Assembly (NCBI GenBank): GCA_023265355.1
Contig: JAHFTZ010000168.1
Location: 1-5,963 of the forward strand
Direction: 5' to 3'
Source: Terriglobus sp.
GTDB taxonomy: Bacteria; Acidobacteriota; Terriglobia; Terriglobales; Acidobacteriaceae
DNA: 5,963 nucleotides
The notes under the pieces: generated by a model
What the model saw: only the letters and a program-made list of their open reading frames with translations
Databases searched by the model: none
What the model was told of the DNA's origin: nothing
In this document: positions 5,764 through 5,963 of the stretch, piece by piece
How the letters are laid out: each line of letters begins with the position of its first letter
Position numbering within the stretch: the first letter of the stretch is position 1
Translations under genes and position numbers: made by a program

Positions 5764-5869
5764 GTTTCGTGTCTCCGTTTGCTTGGAAAGAATACGGCAC
5801 CGGAGTGTGGAGGAACAGACAGGCCTCTTTAAAGATTCTTCTCGCAGGGATAGCGGCGATTTCTTACAA
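5764..5869 (-). other. Short intergenic region upstream of pgm
   Basis: The region holds the pgm ribosome-binding site (GGAG, nine bases before ATG) and a 10-bp palindrome TCTTTAAAGA (5826-5835). TATTCT on the minus strand could be a -10, but no good -35 is found at the right spacing. No terminator for the upstream gene is evident. Confidence 0.4.
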
Positions 5870-5963
5870 TTAGGTTTCTCTAATCAATTCCGTCCATGGC
5901 ACGGGACGGGCGACGTGCATCCCCGAGTAGTGATCGTTGATCAGGTAGGCCGAACGTTTGAAA
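5870..5963 (-). CDS. Partial CDS, C-terminal 30 residues of an unrecognised protein
   Basis: Reading minus from the window edge, one frame stays open for 30 codons to TAA (5872-5870). Its third codon positions are mostly G or C, as in the confirmed genes here; another frame also stays open (28 codons, TAG) but lacks that bias. The peptide includes [18 protein letters not shown] and ends ELIRET. It is soluble-looking, with no membrane segment. I cannot assign a family from so short a tail. The gene is cut by the right end of the window. Confidence 0.5.
   Translation of the reverse strand, partial: FKRSAYLINDHYSGMHVARPVPWTELIRET

Overview
The window comes from a GC-rich bacterial chromosome. 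It is most likely from an acidobacterium of the Terriglobus/Granulicella/Edaphobacter type. That placement is inferred from the style of the phosphoglucomutase and anion-channel proteins and from a repeat at the left edge of a kind I associate with those genomes. No rRNA or other marker fixes it.

All supported genes lie on the minus strand, so transcription runs from right to left. From the right edge the order is: the last 30 codons of an unrecognised gene (5870-5963); pgm, an E. coli-type alpha-D-glucose phosphate phosphoglucomutase (4120-5763); a 116-bp spacer with two inverted repeats and a promoter-like -10; a MarR-family regulator (3584-4003); after 42 bp carrying a stem-loop, a ClC-family anion channel/transporter with a C-terminal CBS-like segment (1925-3541); a 382-bp AT-richer gap with a promoter candidate and a strong terminator-like hairpin (1543-1924); a 63-residue single-span membrane protein (1351-1542); 25 bp later a YeiH/PSE-family membrane protein, the so-called putative sulfate exporters (216-1325); and a left-edge non-coding stretch with inverted and imperfect direct repeats (1-215).

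Three units seem likely. pgm stands alone as a carbohydrate housekeeping gene. marR and clc form a regulator-plus-transporter pair, with a 15-bp dyad at the marR promoter that suggests autorepression and co-control of clc. The small membrane protein and yeiH form a second transport operon, possibly under leader control through the hairpin at 1609-1648.

No phage, IS element, CRISPR array, tRNA or rRNA was seen. The points most worth a second look are the small membrane protein coupled to YeiH, the attenuator-like leader in front of it, the sequestered ribosome-binding site between the two, and the altered anion- and proton-coordinating residues of the ClC protein. None of these amounts to a demonstrated new system.
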